The notes under the pieces: model-generated
Told to the model about the DNA's origin: nothing
Database searches by the model: none
Seen by the model: only the letters and a program-made list of their open reading frames with translations
Position numbers and translations under genes: made by a program
Shown: positions 12,511-24,400 of the stretch, piece after piece
Layout: every line of letters starts with the position of its first letter
Numbering within the stretch: position 1 is the first letter of the stretch
Assembly (NCBI GenBank): GCA_030248225.1
Contig: JASANE010020387.1
Coordinates: 112,501-176,500 of the forward strand
DNA length: 64,000 bases
Source of the DNA: Trileptium ribeirensis
Lineage: Eukaryota > Nematoda > Enoplea > Enoplida > Thoracostomopsidae
Reading direction: 5' to 3'

Positions 12511-15500
12511 ATGTTAGTGATTGGATTTAGTATCAGAGCCGATGATATTCGACTCTCCTTAGATTATAATTAATTATAGCATTCCAAATTAATGTCGCAG
12601 TTATTTTGAATCGAGCCTCATTCTAGTTGTCGAATTAAACTATTTTGGTAGAATTAACACATTTTTGTATATAATCAAGAATATATTTATGTGCAGAAGT
12701 TGGCAGGCTTGTATCCCTATATACACCCGAAACCCTTGTAAAACGCGGTAGCTCCTAACACAATTCAAAACATTTGGTAAACACGGATTTAATCATTTTT
12801 GACCAAAATAAATCACAAAACATAACTATTGTTCGTTTCAACTACATTTTATACATGTCATCTAAAAAAACTGAATATATCAATACTAAAAACTCACAAA
12901 ATTGTAATCCAGTTTTGTCTCATTCCACATTTCATCTAGCGTTTATAAACACAACACCATGATTACATTTATGACAGTCTTGCTTCATATTATTTTTAGC
13001 GGATTACTTTATATTGCCGAATAGATTACGTTCGAAATTATGCAAAAAATCGACTAAATATGACATAAAAAACAAATATACAAGCAGCAAAATTACGTTA
13101 ATATGCATAATGTATGTTGTGAAAAGCAAGGAATGTTGCACAGGAATAACACCGAGCTGCAATATATTGTGTACATTAACCATGATAACCTTCATAATTT
13201 TGTGCAAACAATCAATTGTTTATTGTACACGCTAGCATCAATTCGTATTCTCTCTATCAATTATAATGGTTTATCAAAAAATGGACGAATTTGTAAAATA
13301 AGTATCGCGAAAAGTAGTTTATGAAAAGTGAATATAAATTTGCCCAAACAGACGCTGACGGAAAGCAAAGATCCACATGACATCCGTTTGAACACATACA
13401 TCTAGCTGTAGATATAATGAAAAATTTGAAACTATATTATTCTGCTAGTATTACTGACACCGATTATTGTGATCTTTGCGGATATATCCATTTGTACTTA
13501 TAAACAACGTAATGTACCCCAGTTTGCCGGGATGAATAACCTTGCTTGAAAACATTATATTGTTAATATATGCAAAATATTCAACAGGTCACTCCAATGT
13601 TTATCAACGATATTGCTTCAGTTCACTTCAAATGGCATTAGTTGCATTTCGGGTAGTTACGAAAACAAAAACCGGTGATATCGGGCTTCTTTAAATTGGG
13701 AAGGAACGGTTTCTGCGTCCGTGTCGCTGTCAAAAATCGGGCGTTCGCAGTTAATACAAATTGTCGGAACTTGACCAGCCCCTTTGACAAAATTTTGGAT
13801 TCCTGCGATAAAACATCCCCTAATACCCCACGCTAAAGTTGAAAAATTCAATATAATTACGCAAAAAACATTCGCTTAAATGTTGCTTACCCAGCAGAGA
13901 CGTTTGCAGTGCTTCTGTAGCAATTTATTGTGACTATTAGCGTTTTTCGTTAAAAAACTGAATATATATTGAAAATTTTTTCGATTTCGAAGCGCTAGGT
14001 TCAATCGGGTGTCCTTTTCATGCTCCGTGGTGCCCCCCCGGTTCATGTCAGTAAATGGAGAAGTAATAACATAAACAGTCCAATACATACAAAACCAGAT
14101 ACGGAAATGTTAGCAACAATGAAATATCGGAAAATGTACAAGAAGTAAACATTGGTAGTAAATATAAGCAAAGCCGGCAATCAAACTTGGAAGTTCATGA
14201 TATACGCACATGGCTGCAACCAAAATCGACTTGCCATTTACGATATAGTGGATAATATATTCAATCAACTATGCATTAGAGAGTATATATACCATAAATA
14301 TGTTATCCACATTAGAATATTGTATGCACTATTTATATCAAACAATCGATCTGTTCCATTCCATTTATATATCGAACGACAAGTAATAGTAGATAGGTAT
14401 ATATTAGGCGTTGATCGAATATCGGGTAGGGGATTCTTATTGCAAGCAATGCAGAATTTTGCGGCAAGATATTTTAGCTCACTCGAAGCTATGTCTTGCG
14501 TCGCAGTAGATTTTGCATTTGCAGGCCTAACATCATGTGTACTACACTGACTATGAAACATATAAATTTTCATTTTGTATTACTGAGGCATCATAAGCAT
14601 ATCAGATTCGAAGCGCACAGGTTTACTGTATCAAAGTATCTATAAGCTCTACACAGCTAGGCGCAACAACCATAGGGCCCGGGGTGAGCCGCCCTCTCAG
14701 TTTTTGAGGCCCGGGGGCCCAAACCTCTCCCCACACAAGGCCCCACTCTTGCTTCCCTGGAAGCCCAAGTCCGTTGTCGCACATTCGAAGATTTGCGAGC
14801 GAAAAACACTGTCTATTTTATATCGTAAATCTATATTGCGTTACAGGCATTTGAGTTACATGTAAAATGCTGATGATACTTGAGACTACTGACTGGGGCC
14901 ACCTCACTAGTTTGAATGTGGTTGCGCCACTACTTCTATACAAGCTGCAACGGCATAATTCTATATAGTCCATCAAATATAGCGTATAGCTGACAAACAT
15001 GCTGCAAACCGTTGAAAGCGATCAAACTCAGTGAGGAAATGGAGTGTCGTTCATTGTCTAAAGTGATGCTTCGCGATTGCATAACTTCCGCCAGAAAATG
15101 TTCCGACAGACGCTGCAAAGCCAATCCACAATTTGGGGTAGAGCTTACGATTAGCTGATAATATGATATGCTGAGTGTTCCCAAATACCACTTCCCAGAT
15201 TTCGCTAATAAAGACAAATTGACCACTTAGTCTCTATATAACAGTATAAACAATACTTTTGGTATCACAACACGGCACACGTTAAGAATAAAATTAAATC
15301 GGTATCAAATAGCCAGCCGTACACAACAATAACAATATAAATAAATAAGTAAATACAACAATGAAATACCATTATTTTAACAGAGTTTCATAATTCTTCC
15401 TGTATTAAGATGAGCTGATCTGAAGCATGTGCCGGCTTTTGCACCTATAAAGGTGGGCAATAAAAAGCCAACTTTCTTGAGCAATTACCTGCTTTCTTAA

Positions 15501-16610
15501 TTACAGTAACCCCATTGTAATTTGAGATTTTCCGAAAGGCTTATTATTTGAACAATGTAAACTGAAATAATCTATGGTAATAAAACTTAAATACACTATA
15601 CTAAGCGTCCAGGTCGGCGAATTCCCAACCACTGTAAAAATGGTTAAACTTTTATTGAAAAGGCATAGGCAAAGAGAAAACAACACGCAAAACATTGTAC
15701 CAGTCGCCACTCGCTGACTCGCCATTGTACCAGTCGCCACAAGATTATAATGCAGAAACGAGCAGAATTTGTCAGGACCGTCAGCGTCGCTAGCTTCAGC
15801 TTGAACATAGCCAACAGTAGTAAAAAGTACATATAGGTCATTATATGGCAAATTAGATTAATAAGTTATGATTTTTTCTATAAAGCTGTAGATTTGGTAC
15901 TGAAATTGTGTATTTTTTTCGAATTCGGTGCACTAAAGACAGAATGCTACTTGGGAATATATACTGCCACATATCAGTTTGAGCCAATTCAGCGAAGTTA
16001 CAATACCTTTTGGGTAGTAATTAATTCCATAACTAAAGAATATTTTAACAAATTACCGGAGCGGCAAACACCATCACAACTCGTTGTGCTCACAATCTCT
16101 CAAGTATTGCAATTATGCTATAAAATGGGGAATTGCAAATACGTGACCTATGTATTGAACCAGTTTAAACCAAAGAAGTGATATGTGAATTAGCAATATT
16201 ACGACTAGCAACAAAATGACACATAATACACATGTAAACACATTACAAAGTACAGCATTTCCGTAATGTAAACACTGCCTGAGTGTGTTTTTTGCTGTTC
16301 CAGCGCAATAACATATTTATTGGATAGTTTAGCTATAGCGCATATCCAGATGCGACAAAAATGATGGGAAAAGATTTCACTGCCTACAGCTTTAGAGTTT
16401 AGCAACATATGCCGAAAACAAAATTCGACAGCTAAACATTCTTCTGACAGTATTTTAATAGAACACTCACATTTCAAAGTTTTCGACAGCAACCATACCG
16501 TCATAGTATAAAACAGCAAGACCATCTTCACAGCTAAACGTAGTACAGTTTAACACTCACAACTAAACGTAGTACAGTTTAACAAAATCTCAAACAGTTG
16601 CCTGGCTTAA

Positions 16611-17543
16611 CCCTTCCAGGACTGAGGGGGGGTCCGACGGACCCCAGACCAAAATTTTTCACCACGAAATCAGGAATAAGGGAGTGAAAGCGCTGAAATT
16701 TCGTGAGAATTCATCTTTTAAAGATATCTTTCAGTGCCCTTTTTTATATACCGCTAAGCCATGCCATTTGACTCCGGGTCCGACGGACCCCCCCACAGTC
16801 CTAAGGAGGGTAGCAACTTAGCTTCTAAATCCACTACAAAATCATACACCCCTCTACGGACTGAGGGGGGTCTGCGGGACTCCCAGCAAGTAGTATTCGT
16901 AAAATTTCAAGATTTTGGGTATCACATCCATAAGTATAGGTACAGCACACTGTATTTATGGAAATATGTACACGAGAGTCAATGGTGCGTTAGATTCTGA
17001 AGCAGAGGTTTGTATTTTTAACGGATATTTTATTTGTTGGACTGTTGGCAGTGCATCGTATGGCTCCGAATATTTTATTTGTTGGACTGTTGGCAGTGCA
17101 TCGTATGGCTCCGAATGATATTTTATTTGTTGGATACGTTATTTTTCGTTTTGGCAACAGTTTTCGATGGAACACGATGAAGGTAATTCCAAAGAAGTTT
17201 GATAACAAAAAACGCAAATAATAAAATATAACAGATAGCTTGTCAGATGTGGCGTCAAAAGCACTGCTCCTTACCCTAGCACATAGCTTATTAGCAAGTA
17301 TCCCTGAGATTTCTTCTAGAAGAGACGCCTAGACTACACTGTCCGCCGTTTATTATCGAGTCAGCATCATCCTATTAGGTACATGAGATTCCTTAACAGG
17401 ATGCTTCCCCTACCGCATGTTAACTCGTGTGAGCCGCATGCAAGCGACGCGTTAAGAAACGATATTTAGGCTTTTTTCGCAAGGGGTCTGACGGACCCCC
17501 CTCAGTCTTAAGAAGGTGTGCGAAAAGCTCAGTCTCGGAAGGG
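16611..17543. mobile_element. piggyBac-type non-autonomous element
   Basis: A 933-bp element flanked on both sides by TTAA (16607-16610 and 17544-17547). The ends are inverted: CCCTTCCAGGACTGAG at the left, and the complement of CCCTTCCGAGACTGAG at the right, with GGTCCGACGGACCC-like palindromes just inside. TTAA target duplication and CCC-starting ends are diagnostic of the piggyBac superfamily. No transposase-like frame is present inside. The interior includes a 45-bp tandem repeat. It lies directly downstream of the GLG1 3' end. Confidence 0.85.
17026..17140. repeat. 45-bp tandem repeat inside the piggyBac-type element
   Basis: The unit starting TATTTTATTTGTTGG occurs at 17026 and 17071, and a partial third copy starts at 17119. 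The first two copies are nearly identical. Since 45 is a multiple of three, the short open frame across it repeats a 15-residue block. There is no sign that it is translated. Confidence 0.85.
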
Positions 17544-17761
17544 TTAAAGCAGTTTAATAATAATGTGTATGCAAAATTAGATTACTCAGTCCACATGCTG
17601 AAATGGTTTCGTCCGCTGCTGAAAATAGTACGCATCATCCCACAAACAGTACTACAAGGCGTTCTTTGATCCAGCCATGATAAATTCGTTTTGGCAAGTC
17701 ATCAAAATCCAACTTCTGTTTCTGCCTAATTTAGCGCACGAAAAGTTCTAAATATTTATTA
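17544..17761 (-). other. GLG1 3' untranslated region (likely)
   Basis: The AT-rich sequence directly after the stop. AATAAA (plus-strand TTTATT at 17755-17760) overlaps the region just past the stop, which is too close for normal use. An ATTAAA (17553-17558 on the plus strand as TTTAAT) about 200 nt downstream is a better cleavage-signal candidate. The piggyBac-like element starts right after it. The true 3' end cannot be fixed without transcripts. Confidence 0.35.
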
Positions 17762-18459
17762 TTAGCGATCTTTAAGCTCACGTCTCACTCGCTTGGTAAC
17801 ACGCCCACAAAACAGTCCGACAACAAACAACGCTACAATAGCAATCGCGACAAAGGTAAGGGCTGAATTTCGAGCCGGAGATGCGTGAACCATTGCCGCT
17901 AGTTCAACAAAATTCGCCGGCAACTTTCCACCTTCATACACTTTTGCCCACAACGCTTGTCGCTCGGTCAATCTCAACCTACAAGCAGTAGTTAACTGAA
18001 CAATACCTCCAGAGCTGTCGGCTGCATCAACCAGACATCGAATAACTCGACCACGTCCCTTTGTTATATCGCCACAGTGCCGCCTAATGTCTGTAGCACA
18101 CGCCTCTGCAAGAGCGCTATCAACGTCAATGTCAGTTAGCTCTTCGTCAGTTCGACGGCGCATCTCTACAAGACAACTTGAGTTTGAAAGTTGACCCTTG
18201 TAGAGCTTGGTTTTGAGGCATTCAACGAGAGATGTGTGTCCTGATCCGTGCGCTATTTCGGCCGCACACAGGGCGTGCATTTCACCTCGGCATGCTGCAT
18301 AAAAAGGAGGATCCAGCCGTGGGTCTAGCTCAGACTCCATGATCAGGTGTTTCACGGTATCTAGGCAGTCAGGTCCGAGTGAACGCGTGGATGATATGAA
18401 TTGACGGCGTAAACAGCTTACAACTACATTAGTCGTTGTGTCAGTATCATGATCTGATG
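17762..18459 (-). CDS. GLG1: GLG1 last exon: final repeats, membrane helix, tail
   Basis: A 698-nt exon after GTATTTCAG, ending in a TAA stop. It codes three partial or full repeats (VVVSCLRRQF, DPRLDPPFYAACRGEMHALC, VECLKTKL, ACATDIRRHC, GRVIRCLVDA). A stretch of about 60 residues without Cys follows. Next comes a hydrophobic helix of about 19 residues (codons at 17863 to 17807) and a 14-residue basic tail, GRVTKRVRRELKDR. The tail differs from the vertebrate tail at only a couple of positions, as expected for a conserved cytoplasmic Golgi-targeting signal. One N-glycosylation sequon (NSS) is visible. Confidence 0.97.
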
Positions 18460-21400
18460 CTGAAATACAATATAAATGCTTCGTTAGCTAACGCTATAAG
18501 GTGTAATGCATTATACAGAACAAATCAAAACGCCCGAAGGTTTCCCGGCGTCATTTGAAAGTTCGGTTTATATTTTTCCATAAAATAAATACACGCACCA
18601 TTATCGCTCTTTACAGATAGCTATATCGCTGAGGCATGTTCTACGGCCAAGCCTAAATTAAGCACTTAAAGCTAACTCATTCAGCTAAATTGCAAAACAG
18701 AAGGTTTGGAAATTTGAAATATTCAGTATTGCTCATGTTACGGCATTAAACAAAATATTTCGTTATAAAACGTCAATTATAGTTACAATCAAGACTTGCT
18801 CTGCACTTGGAGAGGTATGCAGCAAAGACATATTCGTTTCAGAGCAAAACCGGAAGTATGGCTGCTTTCTGCAAAACCTCAACCTTACCAGGCGATCAAG
18901 CTTGATTTATTTTTCTTTTCAATAAGAAATAACATGGCAGAATGGCCATAATACGAGTAAAACCTCACATTGATTACTCTCCAACTTCCGAAGAAAACTA
19001 CGGTATATTATCGATACATATCCTAAATTCGAGTTGAATCAAAGGAAACAGTGTAAATAATTATGAAATGAATAGAGAAGCTTCGAGTTTCAAAAAATAT
19101 AATTTTTTAGATTATGTGTATTTACGATGCGAAGATTTAAGTGTATATATTATTGTCGCAAGATACAGCTAAGAGCTATTTACAATAATTATACTATATA
19201 CATGAGTGCCTGACGCGTGGATAATGACAAATTCGAAAACAATTATATACCATGTTGCGCATTTAGAATAATAATTTTAAATAATGTTAAATCTTTCTGT
19301 GTCATTACTTTAGATTTCACAGTTTGCCGAAATTTCATATAGTTAGTACTGTATAACCTTCGCCTGGAATGAAGATAATAGTACGTTTCACGAGTTCTGC
19401 TTCCATAAACGCATATGAGCTACATCAGACGTAGGACCTGTTACGCCAGTATAGAAATATTTGGAGCGAGTAAAGAAACAAGATATTATTATCCTTTAGG
19501 TTCGGCTTATTGATAAATTTATAAAAGTGTTACCTTTTTTGCGAATAACTTCCATTTCATTATGACAATGTTGTTTAATTTCAACAGCGCACGTTTTACG
19601 TAAATTGGGCTGCAGTCGAATATCCGACGACTGAAATATTATACTAGAATGGTAAGAAGCAAGAAACAAAAGTAAGCATTACTAGTTTTTTTGCTAAAAG
19701 GCATGCTGCAGGCTTACAAAAAATTATAATACAGTAAGATGCTCATCATGGCCTTAAACATATATTTTATTTAAACATTGCTGGGTGGCAGAGAAGGATC
19801 GTTCTTATTGATAATGAAATAAGATAGAACAGATGAAATTACGGCGTCGACAAATTAGCTGTGGGTAGGCAAGGATATGCCTATTATCATACCAGGGAAT
19901 AACCGGAACCGTCCTTTTAACCGGATACGGAACCTGGTCTTCGAAACTCATATATAGTAAAACAGATAAAGATAGAAATGAAGACACAGTTGATTTAAAA
20001 TGTAGTAGAATTACTTTTACATTAAACTTTATGTATTGTGATGACATTATTGCCTCTCTGAAATTTTGAAGAGTGAGGTAGCTCATAACGTTTATTTATC
20101 GATCAGTATGTCGCTTTTTGGACAACCAGAGCAAACCCATGCCTTCCACTATACGATCTTGGGTAAATTGTGTCCAACTGAATGTGCTTCTAACGCATTG
20201 GGGTAGACTCAACACTCTGGTTCTGTATCCTCTCGCCCCTTTTACGTTTGTTAATTATTGCTATTACGTAGGAAACTTGAAATATTGGTTTATATGGTTT
20301 TAAAATAAAATAAAATAAGGTATATATACAATAAATTTCTGTTCAGTGGTCACAGACAATGTTTAGGCTAGCGTTGATTAACCAGTGCCCCTCAGCTAGA
20401 TAATGATGTAGATGACTTTCTGATCAAAATGCTATAAATGAGAAAAACTGTGATACTGCTCGCACACTTTCAATAGAGTTCATTACTAAGAATGCAGTTT
20501 CTGGCTGCGTTGCACATTATGTTACTTTAGTCGAATGTAGACTGATTTACAAAGTTTAAAAGCGAACTGGCTGGTGCTTGACGCAATTTATGCTAGCAAA
20601 GTTTACACCTAAGGATATACTTCTGTACTTCTAAATAGCCCATACTTTGTTACCGAGTTAGACCGGCTTAATTCTAACACACGCCGCAGACTTCTGAATG
20701 CGTGAAATAGCTGCTACAAGCGTAGACTTGGCTTTGTTTTGTTAACAATGCAGGGCCAAATGAAAAATTCGTACTGAAATTATGTGTCCTATTTACGTTT
20801 CACAGGTATTTTCTTGAGTTAATCTGTAATTTTCGTTTGGTTGCCTTGGAACTTAGCATTTTATTTGGTTGTCTTGGAACTTAGCCGTATATATTACATC
20901 TTTACACCGCAAATGGAGCAAAAATGTAAAAAAATTTCAAACAAAAATTTTTAAACCGGAATTCCGGTTCCGGTATGGTTTTTTCCTTTTGCTGGAACCG
21001 CAACCAGAATATGATTTTCGCCGGAACCGGAATTCCGGTTACTTTCTGTATCATACATGTCAAAATATTCCGCATTCCACGGCAAAACTCACTATTTCCT
21101 TGATTTTGCCTTGGCGGAAGCTAATAAGGTCCAAAAAATCCAGATCATATGCTTCCTAACTTTAGTCGAGCTGTTGCAGTTGAGAGCAAGCTGTGAAGTT
21201 TCTTCTGTACTGCAAGTCTCACAAAAACTGTTCTGAACCATTGCCAAATGGAAGATGAGCGTTCATATGAATATGTCCACTGAGTAGCGAAACTGCCAAT
21301 CTGAGTTTCGGCTTGTTGAGTTTGCACAAGTAGCTCTGCCACGTTTTGTCACAAGTAGAACAGATGGCTTTCAGCTGTGCACAACCCCGACCTGGGCTAA

Positions 21401-24400
21401 AGCTCTGTAGCAGCCCATATTATTTCTTCAGACCTAGTGAGCTTAGCTAGAAAAGACAAGGTTCAGGACCAACAAAGGAGCGAACAGAACCCAACCATGT
21501 CAGTTCATCCAATCTCTTGTTCCAATTGAAACGAGAGATTCTTATATATTTTAGCAGTACTTTTTTAGTGATAATCACAAAGTAACTTAATAGTTTCAAT
21601 GCATGAAATACTAATTTACAGCTAAATTTTGGCGCTGTCTGTGGCTTGCGGCAAGAGTGCTACCTTGCTGTCAATGTTGGTGCAATAATTTCATTCCTGC
21701 GAATTTCAATATAACGATAAATGAATAATGTATTATAAACTGATACCACTAACCACAGACAGAACGTTGCTCGCCATAATACTCATTATATTAGTAGTTG
21801 GTAACAGTTCTACCATATTGACGCGATGGAGACCTCATTTGATTTGCCAGATAAATATTAATGATTATCGCTTTTCGTTTCCCTCATTCATTCAGCCTTT
21901 GTTATTCAAAACCACAAAGTTTTTTATTCAAAAATGACAAAGTAACTTAATAGTTTCAATGCAGGAAATACTAATTTATAGATAAATTTTGGCGCTGTCT
22001 GCGGCAAGAGTGCAGCTTTGCTGCCACTGTTGATGCAAATATTTTCATTCCTGCGAATTTCAATCTAACGATAAATGAATTATAAACTGATAGCACTAAC
22101 CATAGATAAAACGTTGATCGCCATAATGCTCATTATATTAGTAGTTGGTCATAGTACAACCATATTGACACGACAGAGACGTCATTTGATTTGTGAGATA
22201 AATATTAATAATGACTGTCGCTTTTCGTTGCCCTGATTCATTCAGCCTTTGTTATTAAAAACAAAATGTCTGTTTCAACGTTATTGCTTGCCTCTCTACG
22301 GAGGACCCCACAAGCATTTTCGGGCTTCCCATGAGTTCGTTGGTTCCCTAAGCTATGCCCATTTAAGACCCCAAGTATTTTGAGATAGCATCCAAAATTA
22401 ATGATCGTAGTAACACAAACAAACGAACATAACAAAACTTAATATTACTTTCATTTTCAGTGCTGACCACAAATTCCTGAGAAAAAGAAAGCCTGCTGAT
22501 ATATTCATTTTTATACTGTTTTCATGCATTTGCAGCATATTCCATCGTTTCTATTGCATATGTATTCTTTGCCTAATGAAAACGGTATTTCGAGCGTCCC
22601 GCCCTTTATTTCGCTAGTAAGGAAAGATGCCCTTTACGGGCATGGGAAAACCCCTTGAAAAATTTTTTATTGAGAAGAGTATAATATTTGTAAAGTGTGC
22701 TTAACTGGGAGTGTAAACTCGTTTGCATGGGTAAAACCTAAGCCGAAAATAATAAGTTTTGAGGTATTGCACCTCCCAGGTATTTGGAGATAGCATTCAA
22801 AATCATTGTCGTATCAAAAACGAATATAATCAAACTTCATAATACTTGTAACTCTATCGAAATTGCAGAACGTAGTGAATCATAGGTACACCTACGCCTT
22901 TTGCGTGCACATCAAATCAGCTCTCTATAGCATTCGTCGATGCTATATATGGAACCATGGGTCGCAGACCAAAACCAGCACCGGCAATGAGTTTCCATAC
23001 CCGAAAACCCCCAAGTGAAGCTTTTCAGCCGCCCAGGACGTCATAACAAATTTTCCAATTTTCGGACGAGGAACCATGAGGGTGTCACACCTCAAACGCC
23101 ATAACTCCAAAACCGAGCCTTAATCGAAAAACAAAAAAGAGGCATCGGCATTTATCATTTTACTACGAAATAAATCCAACCAGAGAAAAAAATTCGAAAG
23201 TTACGATAAAAATAACGTTGCTTCCGTTAAGGCTACTAAAATGGTGTAAAAACCCTCATTTTGACCTCTGACCCCGAACCATGGGGCGTCACCCTTGTAC
23301 CCATGGAACCATGGGTCGCAGAGCAAAACCGGCACCGGCAATGAGTTTCCCAGGCCCGAAAACTTATCAGCCACCCAAGACGTCAGAATAAATTTTCAAA
23401 TTTTGGGTCGAGGAACCGTTGGGGCGCCATACCCCCGTACCTCAAACCCCATAGGTCCAGAGCCTTAATCGAAAAACAAAAAAGAGGCATCGGCATTTAT
23501 CATTTTACTATGAAATAAAACCATCCAGAGAAAAAATTCGATAGGATAAAAATAACCTTGCTTCCGTGAGGGGCACTAAAATGGGGTAAAATGGGGCCAA
23601 AAACCCACATTTTGACCCCTGACCACGGAACCATACGCCAAATCAAAAACCCTCGTTAGAATGCCGGTTAGAATGAGCCCAAGATCATGAAAATCGGTTC
23701 AGGCGTTCTCGAGTTATGGCCGATCACACACACATGGAATTTAAAAGATTTCACCCCTGCAACACACAATCTTCACTACGTTCTGATTACTTTCATTTTC
23801 AATGCTGACGATAAATTCCTGAAAAAAAGAAAGCGAGGCCTGCTGATATATTCATTTTTATAGTGTTTTCATGCCTTTGCGGCATATTTGGTCGTTTCTG
23901 TTTCATATGTATTCTTTGCCTATTGAACAGTCTTTCGAGAGGGCCGCTCTATATTTTGCTAGTAAAGAAAAAAGTTACCTTTACAGACATGACAAAAACC
24001 CATGAGAAAAATTTTATTTGGAAAATTTCAGCCGCTAATAATGAAATTTTGAGGTATTGCAATACAAAAAATATGTCACATCAATGATCTTGCTTTCAAA
24101 ACTGTACTTTACCTAAAGATGTGGGACCATATCACCGCAGTGGAAAAATGCACTAATTTATTGGATTTTGGTGCCATCGCTAGTAATGTATTACAAGTAC
24201 ACTGCCTCGGAAGAATGCGCTTTTCAACATGAAATAATTTTGAATTCAAACTAAAAAAATTTTTTGAAACTAGTGGAACGATTACGCCTGATCTCGTTCC
24301 CCTGTTTGTCATTTTATGATAAATCATTAATTATGGTAAATATTTTTGGGTTGAAACTTAAGATATCTATCTCTTCAACGAACAGGTAAAAAACCAACAA

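Larger units (their letters stand above)
9761..16606. other. Gene-poor region
   Basis: Contains the SINE-like fragment at 10055-10170 and the foldback at 12170-12510. A GC-rich stretch at 14660-14780 carries GGGCCCGGGG-type palindromes, and a 22-bp direct repeat (GTACCAGTCGCCAC) lies at 15695-15740. A 26-bp tandem repeat (AACTAAACGTAGTACAGTTT) lies at about 16530-16580. The open frames are short and have no motif. Confidence 0.5.

Noticed and set aside
14152..14573. Overlapping open frames on both strands of more than 100 codons
   Set aside because: Non-ATG start on the plus strand, no motif, and the two frames shadow each other.
17755..17760. AATAAA as the GLG1 polyadenylation signal
   Set aside because: It lies almost at the stop codon. 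Cleavage 10-30 nt later would leave almost no 3' untranslated region, so a downstream signal is more likely.
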